Positions 34,269 to 45,991 of a DNA stretch of 64,000 nt are shown in pieces. Every line of letters begins with the position of its first letter. Positions within the stretch are counted from its first letter, which is position 1. Source of the stretch: Cornus controversa (lineage: Eukaryota > Streptophyta > Magnoliopsida > Cornales > Cornaceae); the NCBI GenBank assembly GCA_026545225.1, contig CM048850.1:7675501-7739500 (forward strand), written 5' to 3'. A program made the position numbers and the translations under genes. The notes under the pieces were generated by a model. It ran no database searches. It had not been told where the DNA came from and worked only from the letters and a program-made list of their open reading frames with translations.

Positions 34269-34950
34269 AGTTTGCTTTGTGTGCATGATTGAAATGACCC
34301 ATCACAAAAGATTTCTTAAGAAGATTTTGGTTACAACAAACATTGGCAATGCACAATCAATCAAATAATAATAGAACACGAAAAACACACAACACACTAA
34401 ACATAGATTTAATCGTGGTTCAATTTATAACCTATGTCCATATATAAGGAGGATGGGTGAAAAAATTTTAATATACGAAAATAGAAATGAGATATACATA
34501 CAGATCTCTCAAACCCTAACCCCAGTACACCCTTTATCTCTCTCTCTTTCGGAATTTCAGTGCTAATTGAACGAAACAAATTCTAGCACCCTTAGACAGC
34601 GGGTTACAATAAAAACTAGAAGTTAATCGAAACCCACAAAACAATACCAGTCAAAAATCAATGGGTTGCAGCAAATTCTATAATTCTTTTCTTATATTAA
34701 AATTTAGTTTCTCACATTAGATATCTTCTTGTCTTTAATGTTCAAGAATATCTTTCTTTCATAATTGGCAACTCTAGTTTCGGAAATGGTACGTAATAGA
34801 AACACCTAAATCATTTTTTTTAAGGTTTCGTAACTTCACACCCCATTAATATTAGTTGAGATGCTTAGCTTATTGACTGCGTACCTAAAAAGTTTGACAT
34901 TTTTGTATTTATAAACACAATATAGTGTACAGTTTTTTTTTTTTCTTTTG
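34269..34950. other. Downstream of GT61; no gene seen
   Basis: The 3' UTR of the GT61 gene must begin here, but no clear poly(A) signal stands out. From about 34365 to 34600 the text (ACACGAAAAACACACAACAC, TTTAATCGTGGTTCAATTTA) resembles dispersed plant repeat sequence, but I cannot assign a family or ends. Confidence 0.4.
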
Positions 34951-34952
34951 TC

Positions 34953-35145
34953 TTATTTGATTGTGTTTGGTGGGGTGGTGTTTGCCTTGTTTGATTGTGT
35001 TTGGTGGGGTGGTGTTTTCCTTCGATTAGTAACCTTTCCCCACCCCCCTGACCTCTCATTTCCTTCGATTAGTAACCTTTCCTCACCCCCCTGACCTCTC
35101 ATTTCCTTTGATTAGTAACCTTTCCCCACCCCCCGACCTCTCATC
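34953..35145 (+). repeat. Two adjacent short tandem repeats
   Basis: First, two copies of a ~34 bp unit (TTTGATTGTGTTTGGTGGGG). Then three copies of a ~43 bp unit (TTCCTTCGATTAGTAACC, then CCCCACCCCCCTGACCTC), ending just before the TSD of E6. Confidence 0.9.
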
Positions 35146-35160
35146 ACTATTTTTGTTGCT

Positions 35161-35697
35161 TGTGTGAGAAAAATTCTCACCAATAAAAAAAAAAAAAAAC
35201 ACCTGAGAATGAGAAAAGTCAACAAGGTATGCCTAGCATGATTTAGGTCATTATTGAGAAGAACGATATGCCGACATACGTGGCATACTCCTGGCAATTG
35301 ATTTAGTCAATTGCTCGTTTCAAGAAAATGTAGAATTTGAAGAAATCAACGATTAAACTAAATTGAATGTATTTTGTTTGAATTTTGAGTTAGGAGAGAT
35401 AGATGGAAAGGAGTTACTACTTTCAATTATAAAGACGAAATAATGAAGCAGAGCAGAGGGCAAGAAGAAGAAGAAGAAATACAGAGACATGCAAAAATAG
35501 AAACGTATTCTATTATTCAACCATGACTAGGCTAGACAGATTGTCTGAAGTATTTGTAATATCTTCTAAAATACAAAAGAAAGTCTCCTCTCATCCATGC
35601 ACGTATACAGTGTCTATTATTCCTGTATCTACCATTCTTGAGTGATTTTGGTATATTAATTGTTTAACTTTACGTAGAGCAATTTTTTGCATCTATA
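35161..35697 (+). repeat. E6 5' LTR
   Basis: Matches 47941-48475 along its length, for example GTCATTATTGAGAAGA and CAATTGCTCGTTTCAAGAA. An AATAAAAA run near 35182 and TATA-poor sequence make the promoter unclear. Confidence 0.88.
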
Positions 35698-35862
35698 CTT
35701 GTTGCCATCTGTGGCAAACGATCAAATTCCTTCGTTAATACCATGTTTAATCACAAAGAGACCAACACGAAAAGTCAAGCCACCCAGCCGTCAGAGGTTC
35801 TAGATTTACATGAGTTGTACGTACTTTCAGACGGGAAGGGTCAGTCACATCACCATTGGACA

Positions 35863-37026
35863 TATGAGATATAAATTTGTAATTGGCATATTTCGGTGAT
35901 CAAAACTTGATTGATCGAGTTGTAATTTTTTAATTATTTTATATAATCGATCGTCAACATCTTCGAGCTGATATTCAAGTGCATGGAAGCAGATAAATCA
36001 GTTAGAACACCATATAGTACAGGTAAGTATGGTGAGGACACTCTGCACTTTTTATTTTCGAGCCTATTTTGAAAAACCAAGGTTTAAATGAAAATATTAT
36101 GATTTTTTCAAAGTAGGACCGGTCATCAATATTTAGGACCGGTCCAACTTTTCTCGGCAGTTTAGTTTCTCTAGGTTTTTACAAAGTTCCACCGGTCCTG
36201 AATATTTGGCACCGGTCCCACTTAGTCTGCTCCAAATAGGAAATAGATTTTGAAAGAAATTCTGATTCTTATTGGGTTTGAAACTTCTAGGAGAGTTCTA
36301 TTTTGGTATTCAACTTCTTTTCCAAGTAAAATTAGAACTTCCTTACCTATATATATGTATTTATATTTTCTCTACAAAATATGCAGAAAAATCCTGAAGA
36401 ATGAATATTTTAGATAGAGAAAGTATATACAGTATAATTAGGGCTATATATTTTTAAGAACACACATCCATACTTTACGAGTGATATTTAGGATGGTGTT
36501 CTACTTCTGATTAGCTGCTTAAAGACTGCATTAAATCTATTTGCTGATCAGAACATTGGATTGATGGTTCTTCGCTTGTTTGCTTGCTGAGGAAAAAATA
36601 CTTGCTCAGTATTTTGATTCTTTTAGCAACTTTTCTGTCAAGATCGTGACGTTAGCCGGAAGTTTGCAACAGTTGGACGTGTTATCGCAATCATAAGCCT
36701 GAGGTGTTCCGCATCAGATTCTTGACAGAGTGAAGAGGGGTGTGAGACTGAGACAGATTATATTGTACTTTGCTTCATCATAGTGGATTGGTTTCCTAAG
36801 GCTTACCGCCTCCCTCTGTGGTTTTTCTCACCTTGGGTTTCCATGCATATCCGGTGCATTATTTTCTTTACTTGCACTTTATTTATTTACTTGCTTTAAT
36901 TGTTTGGTTAATTGGACTTAAAATTGAATTAATTAAAAATTAAGCAAACGAGCAAGTGATCCTATTCACACCCCCTCTAAGTTCTAAAATATTTTTCGCA
37001 ACTGCTTCCGCACCGCGCAACTCACA
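35863..37026 (+). repeat. E7 5' LTR
   Basis: Partner of 42081-43233. Four ACCGGT words (36115-36219) are followed by a TATA box CCTATATATATG (36347-36358) and a leader. The end CGCAACTCACA is adjacent to the primer-binding site. Confidence 0.92.
36115..36219 (+). repeat. Palindromic word array (GGACCGGTCC) in E7 LTR
   Basis: GGACCGGTC, GGACCGGTCC, CACCGGTCC and CACCGGTCCC, with CAATATTTA/GAATATTTG between the members of each pair. The 3' LTR copy lies at 42331-42440. A TATA box lies about 130 bp downstream. Confidence 0.88.
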
Positions 37027-37028
37027 AT

Positions 37029-37044
37029 TGGTATCAGAGCAGTG
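37029..37044 (+). other. E7 primer-binding site (tRNA-iMet)
   Basis: TGGTATCAGAGCAGTG, two bases after the LTR; it matches the usual plant initiator-Met site exactly in its first 12 bases. Confidence 0.95.
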
Positions 37045-37099
37045 TTCTCTAATTTGTGAGCAGTTCCTTGTGAAGTATTTTTAAAATCAAAATTTATTT

Positions 37100-39076
37100 T
37101 TGTTTTGTAAAATTATCATGAAATCTAGTATGAAAGAGGGTGGGTCGATTAAGCGAACTCCTTTGTTTGATGGTTCAAATTATACTTTCTGGACGTCTCG
37201 CATGAAAACCTTTTTAAAATCGCAAGGAGAGAGAGTTTGGATGGTTGTAGAGAATGGCTATAAAATTCCTACCACTACCACTAGTGATAGTAATGCTTTT
37301 GTGACTATAGAAATGGATAAAGTAACATGATCTAATGCTGAGCATGAAGATGCTAATAATAACAACAAGGGTTTATATGCAATATTTAATTCTCTTGTTC
37401 CTTTTGAATTTGCTAGAATTTTTGCATGTTCCACTTCAAAAGAAATATGGGATATTTTATAGGTAACTCGTAAGGGTACCACCAAGGTAAAGAGATCTAA
37501 GTTATAAATGCTTGCCACTAAATTTGAAACAATTAGAATGGATGAAGATGAGATGTTTTCTTACTTTTATTCTAGACTTAATGATATTGTTCAAAGTAGT
37601 GCTAATCTTGGTAAGAAAATTCCTTCTTTCAGTTTATTAGAAAAATCATGAGATCATTGCCTGATAGGTTCCAAGCTAAGCTGGAAGCCTTAGATGAGAG
37701 CAGAGATGTAGATTCTACGGAGGTGGCTGAGTTAGTTGGATCAATTCAAAATTTTGAGATAAAATATCCAAAGCTTTAGAAATCAAAAAAATAGGCGTTA
37801 AAAACCTCAAAGACTTCAAAGTCTTCATGTTTGTCAAATATTTCTCAAAATCTGAAGTTGAAAAAATTGAATGTTTTGAATATGATTTAGATAATGATGT
37901 TGTAATACTTGCTAAGAAATTTAGAAAGATTCTTGAATATGAAAAAGGTATAAATTTGAGAAAAGGAAATTCTTCTAAATTCCGGAATCAAAGCTCATCA
38001 TCCAAAGGTAAGGAAAGGAAAAAGAAAGATGACTCTAGAGAGACTGAACTTACTTGTTGGACATGTGGTGGTAAAGGTCATACATCTAATCAATGTCCAA
38101 GTCCTAAGAAAAATAGTTTTAGTGCAAAGAAAAGTTCAAACAAGAAAGTCATGAAAGCTATTATTTCTGAATCTGAATCTTCTAACTCTGATAGTGATTC
38201 TTATGTTGAGAATGATTCTCTTACTTTTGTTACTTTATTGAATGGTGATACTGCTAATGATTATTCTTTTGATATAGGTAAAATGGAGATATACACTAGT
38301 CTCAATCAAATAGGGTCTGATGATTCAGAAGTTGACTAGTCTGACATAGAACTATGTGCAAGCAAGTTGCCAGAACTCTTTGAGAAATTGCTGGAAGCTT
38401 ATAATAAAAACTCTGAGAAGGTGAAATAAAAAGAATCTGAGAAAGACACTATGAAGAAAAAGAATGAAGATCAATTTAAGTTGATTAAAGAAAATAAAGC
38501 TGAAATTCTGAATCTTTAAGGCAAAGTCAAATTTCTTGAAAACGAGGTAAGTCAAGCTATTTTTTTTAGAGATTTTCTTGTTACTAGAATTAATTTTCTT
38601 GAGCCTAAATTGAAAAATCACAAGAGAAATTAAATGCTTTTACTTCTGGACAGATTGAACTTGATAGCATGATTAGTGTTGGAAAGCCTGTAGGAGATGA
38701 AACTGGATTAGGTTTTATTGGGTCATCATCTAAGGATAAAACTTTTTTTGTTAAACCTAAGAACTTGAATGTGTCTGAACCCAAACCTAAATCTCAAATT
38801 GAGTCTTTGCATGCTAAAATTGTGTCCAATGTACTTTATTGTGCTTTTTGTGGTAAGAATGGACATAGTCAACACTATTACTATAAAAAGATAAGACATT
38901 CTAATTCTGATTTTCATGTGCATAATTCTTTTGCTAAGAATAGGGTTCATACTAAAAAGCCACATTATTGGAACAAACCCAAAAATTCTCAAGATAAAAA
39001 GAATTCAAATAAGAAGAAGAATGTTTTTATTTCTCCACAATATTTTCCTGATAAATTGCATGTTAAAACTATCTAG
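37100..39076 (+). mobile_element. E7 gag region (broken)
   Basis: TPLFDGSNYTFWTSRMKTFL with the GDEMFSYFYSRLNDI-like stretch is the UBN2-type Gag of Copia elements. LPDRFQAKLEALDESRDVDS follows. Knuckle one is CWTCGGKGHTSNQC (about 38055-38096); a second knuckle-like motif (CAFCGKNGH...) lies near 38845. The region is rich in K, S and N. Several breaks. Confidence 0.85.
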
Positions 39077-39079
39077 ATG

Positions 39080-42068
39080 AAAAAGGAAGATTTGGAGAAG
39101 TTTGTGCTTATTGATACTATGGGATTTATTCCAAATAGGTCTTTGGGTGCAAAACTCCCTAACTGAGTCACTTTGGAATTTGATGGTCGACATAGACTGA
39201 GCTTATGTTCATTATTTGTTTTTCATTGGACCATATCTTTTAGGTTAGGATAGGTTTTGTTTATTTTTAGTAATAATAATATGAGATTATAAAAATTATA
39301 TTTTTCTGAGAAATAATGTGAATTTTTCATATTTCTTTTTAATTTCACTTTGATTTGTGAATTCATAATTGGGACACTTAGTTTGTCAATGAATGAAGTA
39401 TTTGATTTTATGATTTAAACATTGATGACCAATGTGCTGTATTTATTTCTTTTTATAGGTAAATCTTCGGAGTCCATACAAAGTGTACACTAGTTCAACT
39501 CTGAGAGAATTGATTGAAAACTAATGTGAAGTTGACTAAAATATATTGTATGAGTAGCAGCATTAAAAGCTTAAATGATCAATGAGAAAAAAAAAATGAT
39601 GAAAAATTTATATTTTTATTCAGCATGAAAAGAAAAAGAAAAAAAAATGTTGAATATCTAAGACAAAAGGAAAAGGCTAACTTCGGGATGTGTTCGTAAC
39701 TTCCACTACAATGTAAATCTCCAATGAGATATCTTTAAAAATTAAAGAGTTGTTTTGAGAAAAATAGCTGGCTGCCTGTAAGCGTGAAAGCCACCGTCAT
39801 AGAAAAATTAAAAAAAAAAAAATTTTGAATTATTGATCACGAGTAGTTATATTTGCTTATTATCCAACATGTTTTAGAAGATGAATCAAAGGAATTTGAT
39901 TAATTTTTGATGAAATTGGATTGCACACACACACATGGATTTATTATATGAATTTCTAAATTTTTATAAATATTTGTGTCTTGGGAGTTGTGTCATGATC
40001 ATGAATTTGAGAATGAATTTTATTGATAAATTATGGGTTTTAAAATTCTGCTTTTATAAATTTTTAAAATTTTTTTGAAATTTTAGAACTCATGTTATTC
40101 TCTGAAAAATGTGCTTTGATTATTCTCATGAGATTATTCATGTTTTATTTTTATTTTTCTCTTGAAAAATTTTCAAAAATTCAAAAATATATTTAGTTTG
40201 ATTTTGTGTTTATTTTTCACTCTTTATGTGCTTAATTATCAAATCAGGATTGAAATGAGGTGTATTTGGTGAATTAGAAGTCCAAAGTGTAATTTTTTAT
40301 AATTCACAAAGTTAGACCGGTTCCCATTATTGAGCCCCGGTCGCACTTCTGCAGGTTCTGAGGAACCGAAAGAAGTTGGACCGATCCCTAAATATTAGGA
40401 CCGGTCGCACTTAGCGGATGCCCAAATTTTTATAAATCTGTGCGTGCGTGCTTTGGCTTTAAATAGACCTAGGTCCTCATTCGCACACTTACACTTACAC
40501 TCTCCTCTCAAGCTTTACATACATACTCATACACTCAAACACTCACCAACTCACATACATTCTCTTCTTCTACATTTCTTTTGATTATTTGTGATTTGGG
40601 TGATATGGTGCAAACACACATTTTTAAAATTTGAGGTTTAAAGACTTGTACACCAAGTGTTCAACAAAAGGCCCCAATGGAAATTTTAACTCTATTTTTT
40701 TTTCTTCAACTTGCATCAATCCTTAACCTATCTTGTGCTATATAGTATACATCATTTTGGTTGATATTTGTGATTGATTTTGGATTGAAAATAGTGGAAG
40801 GGATTATCTTTGGATGATTTGAGTTGATTTTGAAGTAATTGATCAAACAAGTTGTGCTCCATTTTTTTTAAAATCTTGCTCTCCAAGTGTTTGAGAGAGT
40901 TCTTCAATGGAGCTTGTGATCTTGTTTATGCTTCCATTCATTGTGACTTTCATGATTAGGTCTAAAAGAGTAAGGGGAGTGTTTTTAAAAGTGAAAGGAA
41001 TGTTGATTTGAAAGACTTTGGTTGGACGTCCTTCTGTGATTTGGATGACATTTCTATTTGGATGTTTATCTTGTACAATCAAAGTGTTTGTCATTATCAT
41101 TGGGGTGAATATAATTGTTATGACTCAATTATTGATGTTCCTAATCTAAACATGTGATATTATTTTGTAATATTTGAGGACAAATCTTGATAAGATCATT
41201 TATAGAGGATAATGATTCGAGCTTTATGAGTACCCAATGTATCTTTGATAATGGACATCATTCATTCTCCTACATCATTGATGATAACTAGTTTCTAGGC
41301 TTTAATGCATTGATAATTCAGACAAGTTCATCTGTTTGCTAGGTTTATGACTTAGACTTGTTTATTTTTGGATACATATGGTGTCTCTGATTAGGTTGAA
41401 TGTTTATTCTATGGATACCATACTTGTGCTTGGATCATACTTTTGTAGACTTTGATGCAAATTTCAATGGATGAAGTTACATGTCCAATGATATCTTTTT
41501 GATAGATTGATTTCTAGTTTTTGGAGCTCATGATGATGATGAGGATTAGGTTTTGATGATAGACTTAGTTATGTTTTGCTAGACTTTGAGTAGTTAGCTC
41601 TATTTTGTCTAGGTTTGATGTCTAGATATTTATCATGTTTTGGTTATTCCATCAACTGATATGTTTTGGATATTTATTTGATCAGTGATGATGATTTTTG
41701 CTTCCTTATTGTCTTAGTCTCCCTATGTGCTTCATGATTTATCTGTTTATATAAATCTCTTGGATATTTCTTTGTTAATTTGTTCCAAAAAGGAGGAGAT
41801 ATATTTATCAGATATTAATGAAAAATGGAGATTAAGGGAGAGATAATATTGATATTCATGATTATATTTCTTTATTAAGCTTTTCACAAGTTGTGTTATT
41901 TAAGGGATGTGCAGGTACAACAGGTTTTTATTTTAACCGTCTTGAACACACAAGTGAAGTTTCTGTTGATCAGTTCTTTATTTCTATGTATTTTTGGACA
42001 ATATTGTAATCTAATTTTTCCAATGGGTTAGGTTATAATTGTCTAAGTGGTTTTGTCACGAAATTGCC
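39080..42068 (+). mobile_element. E7 internal region without pol
   Basis: About 3 kb, AT-rich, no protease, integrase or RT phrase on either strand. It contains a promoter-like block at 40310-40470 followed by a CT/CA-rich leader (to about 40590), the layout expected before an extra 3' gene. No such gene is readable now. Confidence 0.7.
40310..40470 (+). promoter_or_regulatory. Internal promoter-like block of E7 with CCGGT words
   Basis: Words AGACCGGTTCCC, GCCCCGGTCGCACTTCTGCA, GGACCGATCCCT and GGACCGGTCGCACTTAGC are followed by TTTATAAAT (40429) and CTTTAAATAGAC (40457). The phrase CACTTAGC recurs in the LTR array at 36219, so this block and the LTR array share an origin or a constraint. 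Confidence 0.65.
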
Positions 42069-42080
42069 AAAGGGGGAGCT

Positions 42081-43233
42081 TGTGAGATATAAACTTGTAA
42101 TTGGCATATTTCGGTGATCAAAATTTGATTGATCGAGTTGTAATTTTCTAATTATTTTATATAATCGATCGTCGACATCTTCGAGCTAATATTCAAGTGC
42201 ATGGAAGCAGATAAATTAGTTAGAACACCATATAGTACAGGTAAGTATGGTGAGAACACTGCACTTTTTATTTCCGATCCTATTTTGAAAAACCAGGGTT
42301 TAAATGAAAATATTAGGATTTTTTCAAAGTAGGACCGGTCCCCAATATTTAGGACCGATCCAACTTTTCTCGGTAGTTTAGTTTCTACAGATTTTTACAA
42401 AGTCCCACCAGTCCTGAATATTTGGCACCGGTCCCACTTAGCCTATTCCAAATAGGAAATAGATTTTGAAGGAAATTCTAATTCCTATTGGGTTTGAAAC
42501 TTGTAGGAGAGTTCTATTTTGGTATTTAACTTCTTTTCCAAGTAAAATTAGAATTTTCTTGCCTATATATATGTATTCATATTTTCTCTACAAAATATGA
42601 AAAAAAAGCCTGAAGAATAAATATTTTTAGATAGAGAAAGTATATACAGTATAATTAGGGCTATATATTTTTAAAAACACGCATCCATACTTCACGAGTG
42701 ATATTGAGGATGGTGTTCTACTTCTGATTAGCTGCTCAAAGACTGCATCAAATCTATTTGCTGATCAGAACATTGGATTGATGGTTCTTCGCTTGCTTAC
42801 TTGCTGAGGAAGAAAGGTGACCAGATCGCACTACGAAGGGAACGAAATACTTGCTGAGTATTTTAGTTCTTCCAACAACCTTTCTATAAGGATCGTGATA
42901 TTAGCCGGAAGTCTGCAGTAGTTGGATATGTTGTCACAATCATAAGCCGGAGGTGTTCCGCATCAGATTCTTGACAGAGTGAAGAGGGGTATGAGACTGC
43001 GACAAAGTCTATTGTACTTTGCTTCATCATAGTGGATTGATTTCCTGAGGCTTGCCGCCTCCCTCTGTGGCTTTTTCCGCCTTGGGTTTCCATGTATATC
43101 TGGTGCATTATTTTCTTTACTTGCACTTTATTTATTTATTTGCTTTAATTGTTTGGTTAATTGGACTTAAAATTGAATTAATTAAAAATTAAGCAAACTA
43201 GCAAGTGACTACTTCCGCACCGCTCAACTCATA
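42081..43233 (+). repeat. E7 3' LTR
   Basis: Starts TGTGAGATATAAAC directly after the polypurine tract; TATA box CCTATATATATG at about 42562-42573; ends just before the GGACA target copy. Confidence 0.92.
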
Positions 43234-43291
43234 GGACACAGCCTCAATCTCTAAGGCTACTGTTTATAACAAGTAAAGGAAGGAAGGAAAG

Positions 43292-43730
43292 CTAATCTGT
43301 CGAAGGACGATCTCCTGAAGAGTCGAAGGATGATCTCCCGAAGAGCCAAAGAATTATATCCCGAAAGGCCAAAGAATGATCTCCTGAAGACTTATCTGTT
43401 GAAGGATGATCTCTCGAAGAGCCGAAGAATGATCTCCCAAAGACTCATTTGTCGAAGGATGATCTCCCGACGAGCCGACTGATGATCTCCCGACCCATGG
43501 TTGATCTCCCGAAGACTCGTCTGTTGAAAGATGATCTCCCAAAAATTCATCTTCCGAAGGCTGCCACATCACCATCCAATAGAGCCTCAGTCTCTAATGC
43601 TGCTATTTAGAACCAGTTAAGAAAGGAAGGAAAGCTAATATGCAAAAGGATGATCTCTCGAAGACTCATTTTCCAAAGGCTGACCTCCCGAAGTCGATCA
43701 TCGTAGTATCATCTTCAGAAAGATAAGTAA
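43292..43730 (+). repeat. E6 internal satellite (GATGATCTCCCGAAG)
   Basis: More than ten degenerate units of 17-22 bp on GAAGGATGATCTCCCGAAGA, in two blocks (43292-43565 and 43640-43730). They are separated by a recurrence of the lead-in GCCTCAGTCTCTAA...GCTACTGTTTA, so a larger unit of about 350 bp is itself duplicated. Confidence 0.88.
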
Positions 43731-43934
43731 AATCATTATCAGTGAATTCTATTTATTTGGATACATGTTATCAATTGAGTATTACAAATAATTCATGATG
43801 CGTATAAATTACTAATCCCAAATCTAATTTAAAATTGTCCAAGTGGCATAAAAAAGATGATCGGCAAAGAAGAGACCGAACACCTGAAACCAAATTTAAT
43901 CTAAAATCCAAAGTACTTTAGCTAGAGGCAAGTG

Positions 43935-44135
43935 TTAGGTGACATCAGAAAGTCAATTGCCAAATCAAGTAGGCAATAGGCACCAGAAAGTCAATCGCAG
44001 GATCAAATGGACAACAGGCACCAGAAAGTCGATAAGTGGTATTTGAAAGCCAACCACCAGATCAAGTGGCAAGTGACATCTAAAAGCCAACCACTAGATC
44101 AAGTGGCAAGCGACATCAGAAAACCAATCGACACA
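43935..44135 (+). repeat. E6 internal repeat (AGATCAAGTGGCAAG)
   Basis: Four or five units of about 45 bp sharing GACATCAGAAAGTCAA, CACCAGATCAAGTGGCAAG. A different sequence from the neighbouring satellite. Confidence 0.82.
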
Positions 44136-44416
44136 AAGGCTGAACAAAATAAAAAATAAAAAATATTGAAGCCACAAGCACTTCAGCAAAATATAAAAAA
44201 ATAAATAAAATAAAATCAACTTTAGCCTAACACTAAGTTGTTCAATAGAGTGATCACCAACATTTTTTTCACTGATCACCAATTTGATCACATATGTTAA
44301 AAGCCGATAAAAATGGCCTGATCATACTTGTCATGCCCCAATTTTCATTCTCCTAAAATCAAGGGTGACTCATGCTTATCATTCATACCCTAACCACAAT
44401 CACTCTTTGATATCAC

Positions 44417-44428
44417 GCTCTGATACCA
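44417..44428 (-). other. PBS-like sequence inside solo LTR B
   Basis: On the minus strand TGGTATCAGAGC follows a second LTR-end-like GGAGCATGACA by three bases, about 100 bp before the true end at 44329. Confidence 0.75.
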
Positions 44429-44792
44429 TGTTGTCATGCTCCGATTTTCATTCTCTAGAAACTGAAGGTGAACTCATCCATTAATCCCTAATAAAAAATT
44501 TTCACTCTCTAAAACTATGAAAGGTTAACTCCTTTCTTGCACATAGATGTGCTAACTCAACCTCAACCACAATCACCCTCATGAACCCCACATTAAGCCA
44601 CACTACATAACTCTTCCATTCTAGAAATCAACTCCTCGTGTGACTGGAACTTAAAACTGAAACCATCATAATTGAATAGATGATTCAAAAATACTCAATT
44701 TAAAAAAAAAACCACACTCGATTCTGATTTAAATTGAAGAAGTTATGCCCGATTGAAGTTTGGGCAAATTTTGGAGCATGCTATGAATAGTG

Positions 44793-44943
44793 ATTTCGAT
44801 GCATCGAAATGATGATTTTGATGCATCGCACAAGTATCGCTCAAAAACCACTCTCGGGACTTTTGGTTTCTCAAAATTCTGCAGGTTTTTTGATGCATCT
44901 AAATGGGCATTTTGATGCATCGAAGTGCCCGGACTGATGCACC
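44793..44943 (-). repeat. Palindromic word array (CGATGCATCG) in solo LTR B
   Basis: TTCGATGCATCGAA, TTTGATGCATCGCA, TTTGATGCATCTAAA and TTTGATGCATCGAA. The lead-in GCTATGAATAGTGAT is almost the same as that of solo LTR A (57604), whose words are different. Confidence 0.88.
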
Positions 44944-45443
44944 TATAGAAAATCCTGCAACTATGCAATTGGCCATTCTTGGAATTTTAAGTCCCTTCTA
45001 CTATCTTAATCGTCTCATACAACTCTAAAATCATGCAAGAAAGGAACCTACATCATTTACAAGAATTAAATCATAGTCATGATCAATCACACCCCAAGCA
45101 TTCATATCCAAGGACTATGCATAGTGGAAACAAAACTAACATTTTGCATTCAACTCCAAATGTTATATATGATCGATATATGATCATTACCTTTGAAACT
45201 AAAGTGTACCAACATGAACCAAATGTAAATACAATATTTTCTACTTAGTCCACATGACACAAGCCGGCATGAACATCTATCTACATATCAAAAGTCCAAA
45301 AGAACTCCAAAAGGTTCGTCAAACCAATCATACCTCATCCTCCATTGGTGTCTTATTTGAAAAAAGTTTGATAATAGTGGGCGAGCACCATGGTGGTTCA
45401 GTAGGAATGATCTACCCATCTCTACTCTAACTCGGGATCCATC

Positions 45444-45991
45444 TATAATACCCCGCTCTACTTGATGGTATGATATTGTCTGTTTTGGGCCTAAGCCTGC
45501 ACAATTTTGGTCTAGGATTTTACCCAAAAAGGCCTCATACCATTTGGAGAGAAGACACTACATATAAGCACATCCCCTTCTCTACACCCAAATGATGTGA
45601 GATTGAGTACCCTATAGCCTGCCAGTGTGATAGCTCGTCCAGTGTCTCTCGCACCCGCCCACATCACACCCACCCACAAGGGTCACTACAATCCACCCCC
45701 TAGGACGCCCGACATCCTCGTCGGCACACTTCCGGCTAGGTCCTGACTCTAATACCATTTGTAACGGCCTGCTCCACCAGATAGTATGATATTGTCCACT
45801 TTGGGCCTTAACTCGCACGATTTTGCTCTTGAATTTTACCCCAAAAGGTATAATACCATTTGGGGATAACACATTACATATAAGCACATCCCTTTTTCCA
45901 CACCTAGGCGATGTGGGATTGAGTATCCTATAGCCTGGCAATGTGGTAGCTCACTCAATGTCTCTCGCACCAGCCCACAAGGGTCATTACA
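45444..45991 (-). mobile_element. Complete TRIM (miniature LTR element)
   Basis: LTRs 45444-45690 and 45760-45991 with only 69 bp between them. Read on the minus strand, the core begins with TGGTATTAGAGTCAGGAC (primer-binding site, tRNA-iMet type) and ends in a purine run CCTAGGGGGTGGA-like tract. Flanks are CCATC and CCATG, an almost perfect 5 bp duplication. No coding capacity. It sits inside solo LTR B. Confidence 0.88.

Larger units (their letters stand above)
35863..43233 (+). mobile_element. E7: SIRE-like Copia derivative, gag only
   Basis: LTRs 35863-37026 and 42081-43233, TSD GGACA (35858-35862 and 43234-43238), tRNA-iMet primer site and polypurine tract AAAGGGGGAGCT (42069-42080). 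A broken gag with two zinc-knuckle-like motifs is followed by about 3 kb without pol. The size of the LTRs and the second knuckle suggest the SIRE/Maximus side of Copia, but the lineage is inferred from Gag alone. The LTRs show 7 differences in the first ~145 bases. Inactive. Confidence 0.9.
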
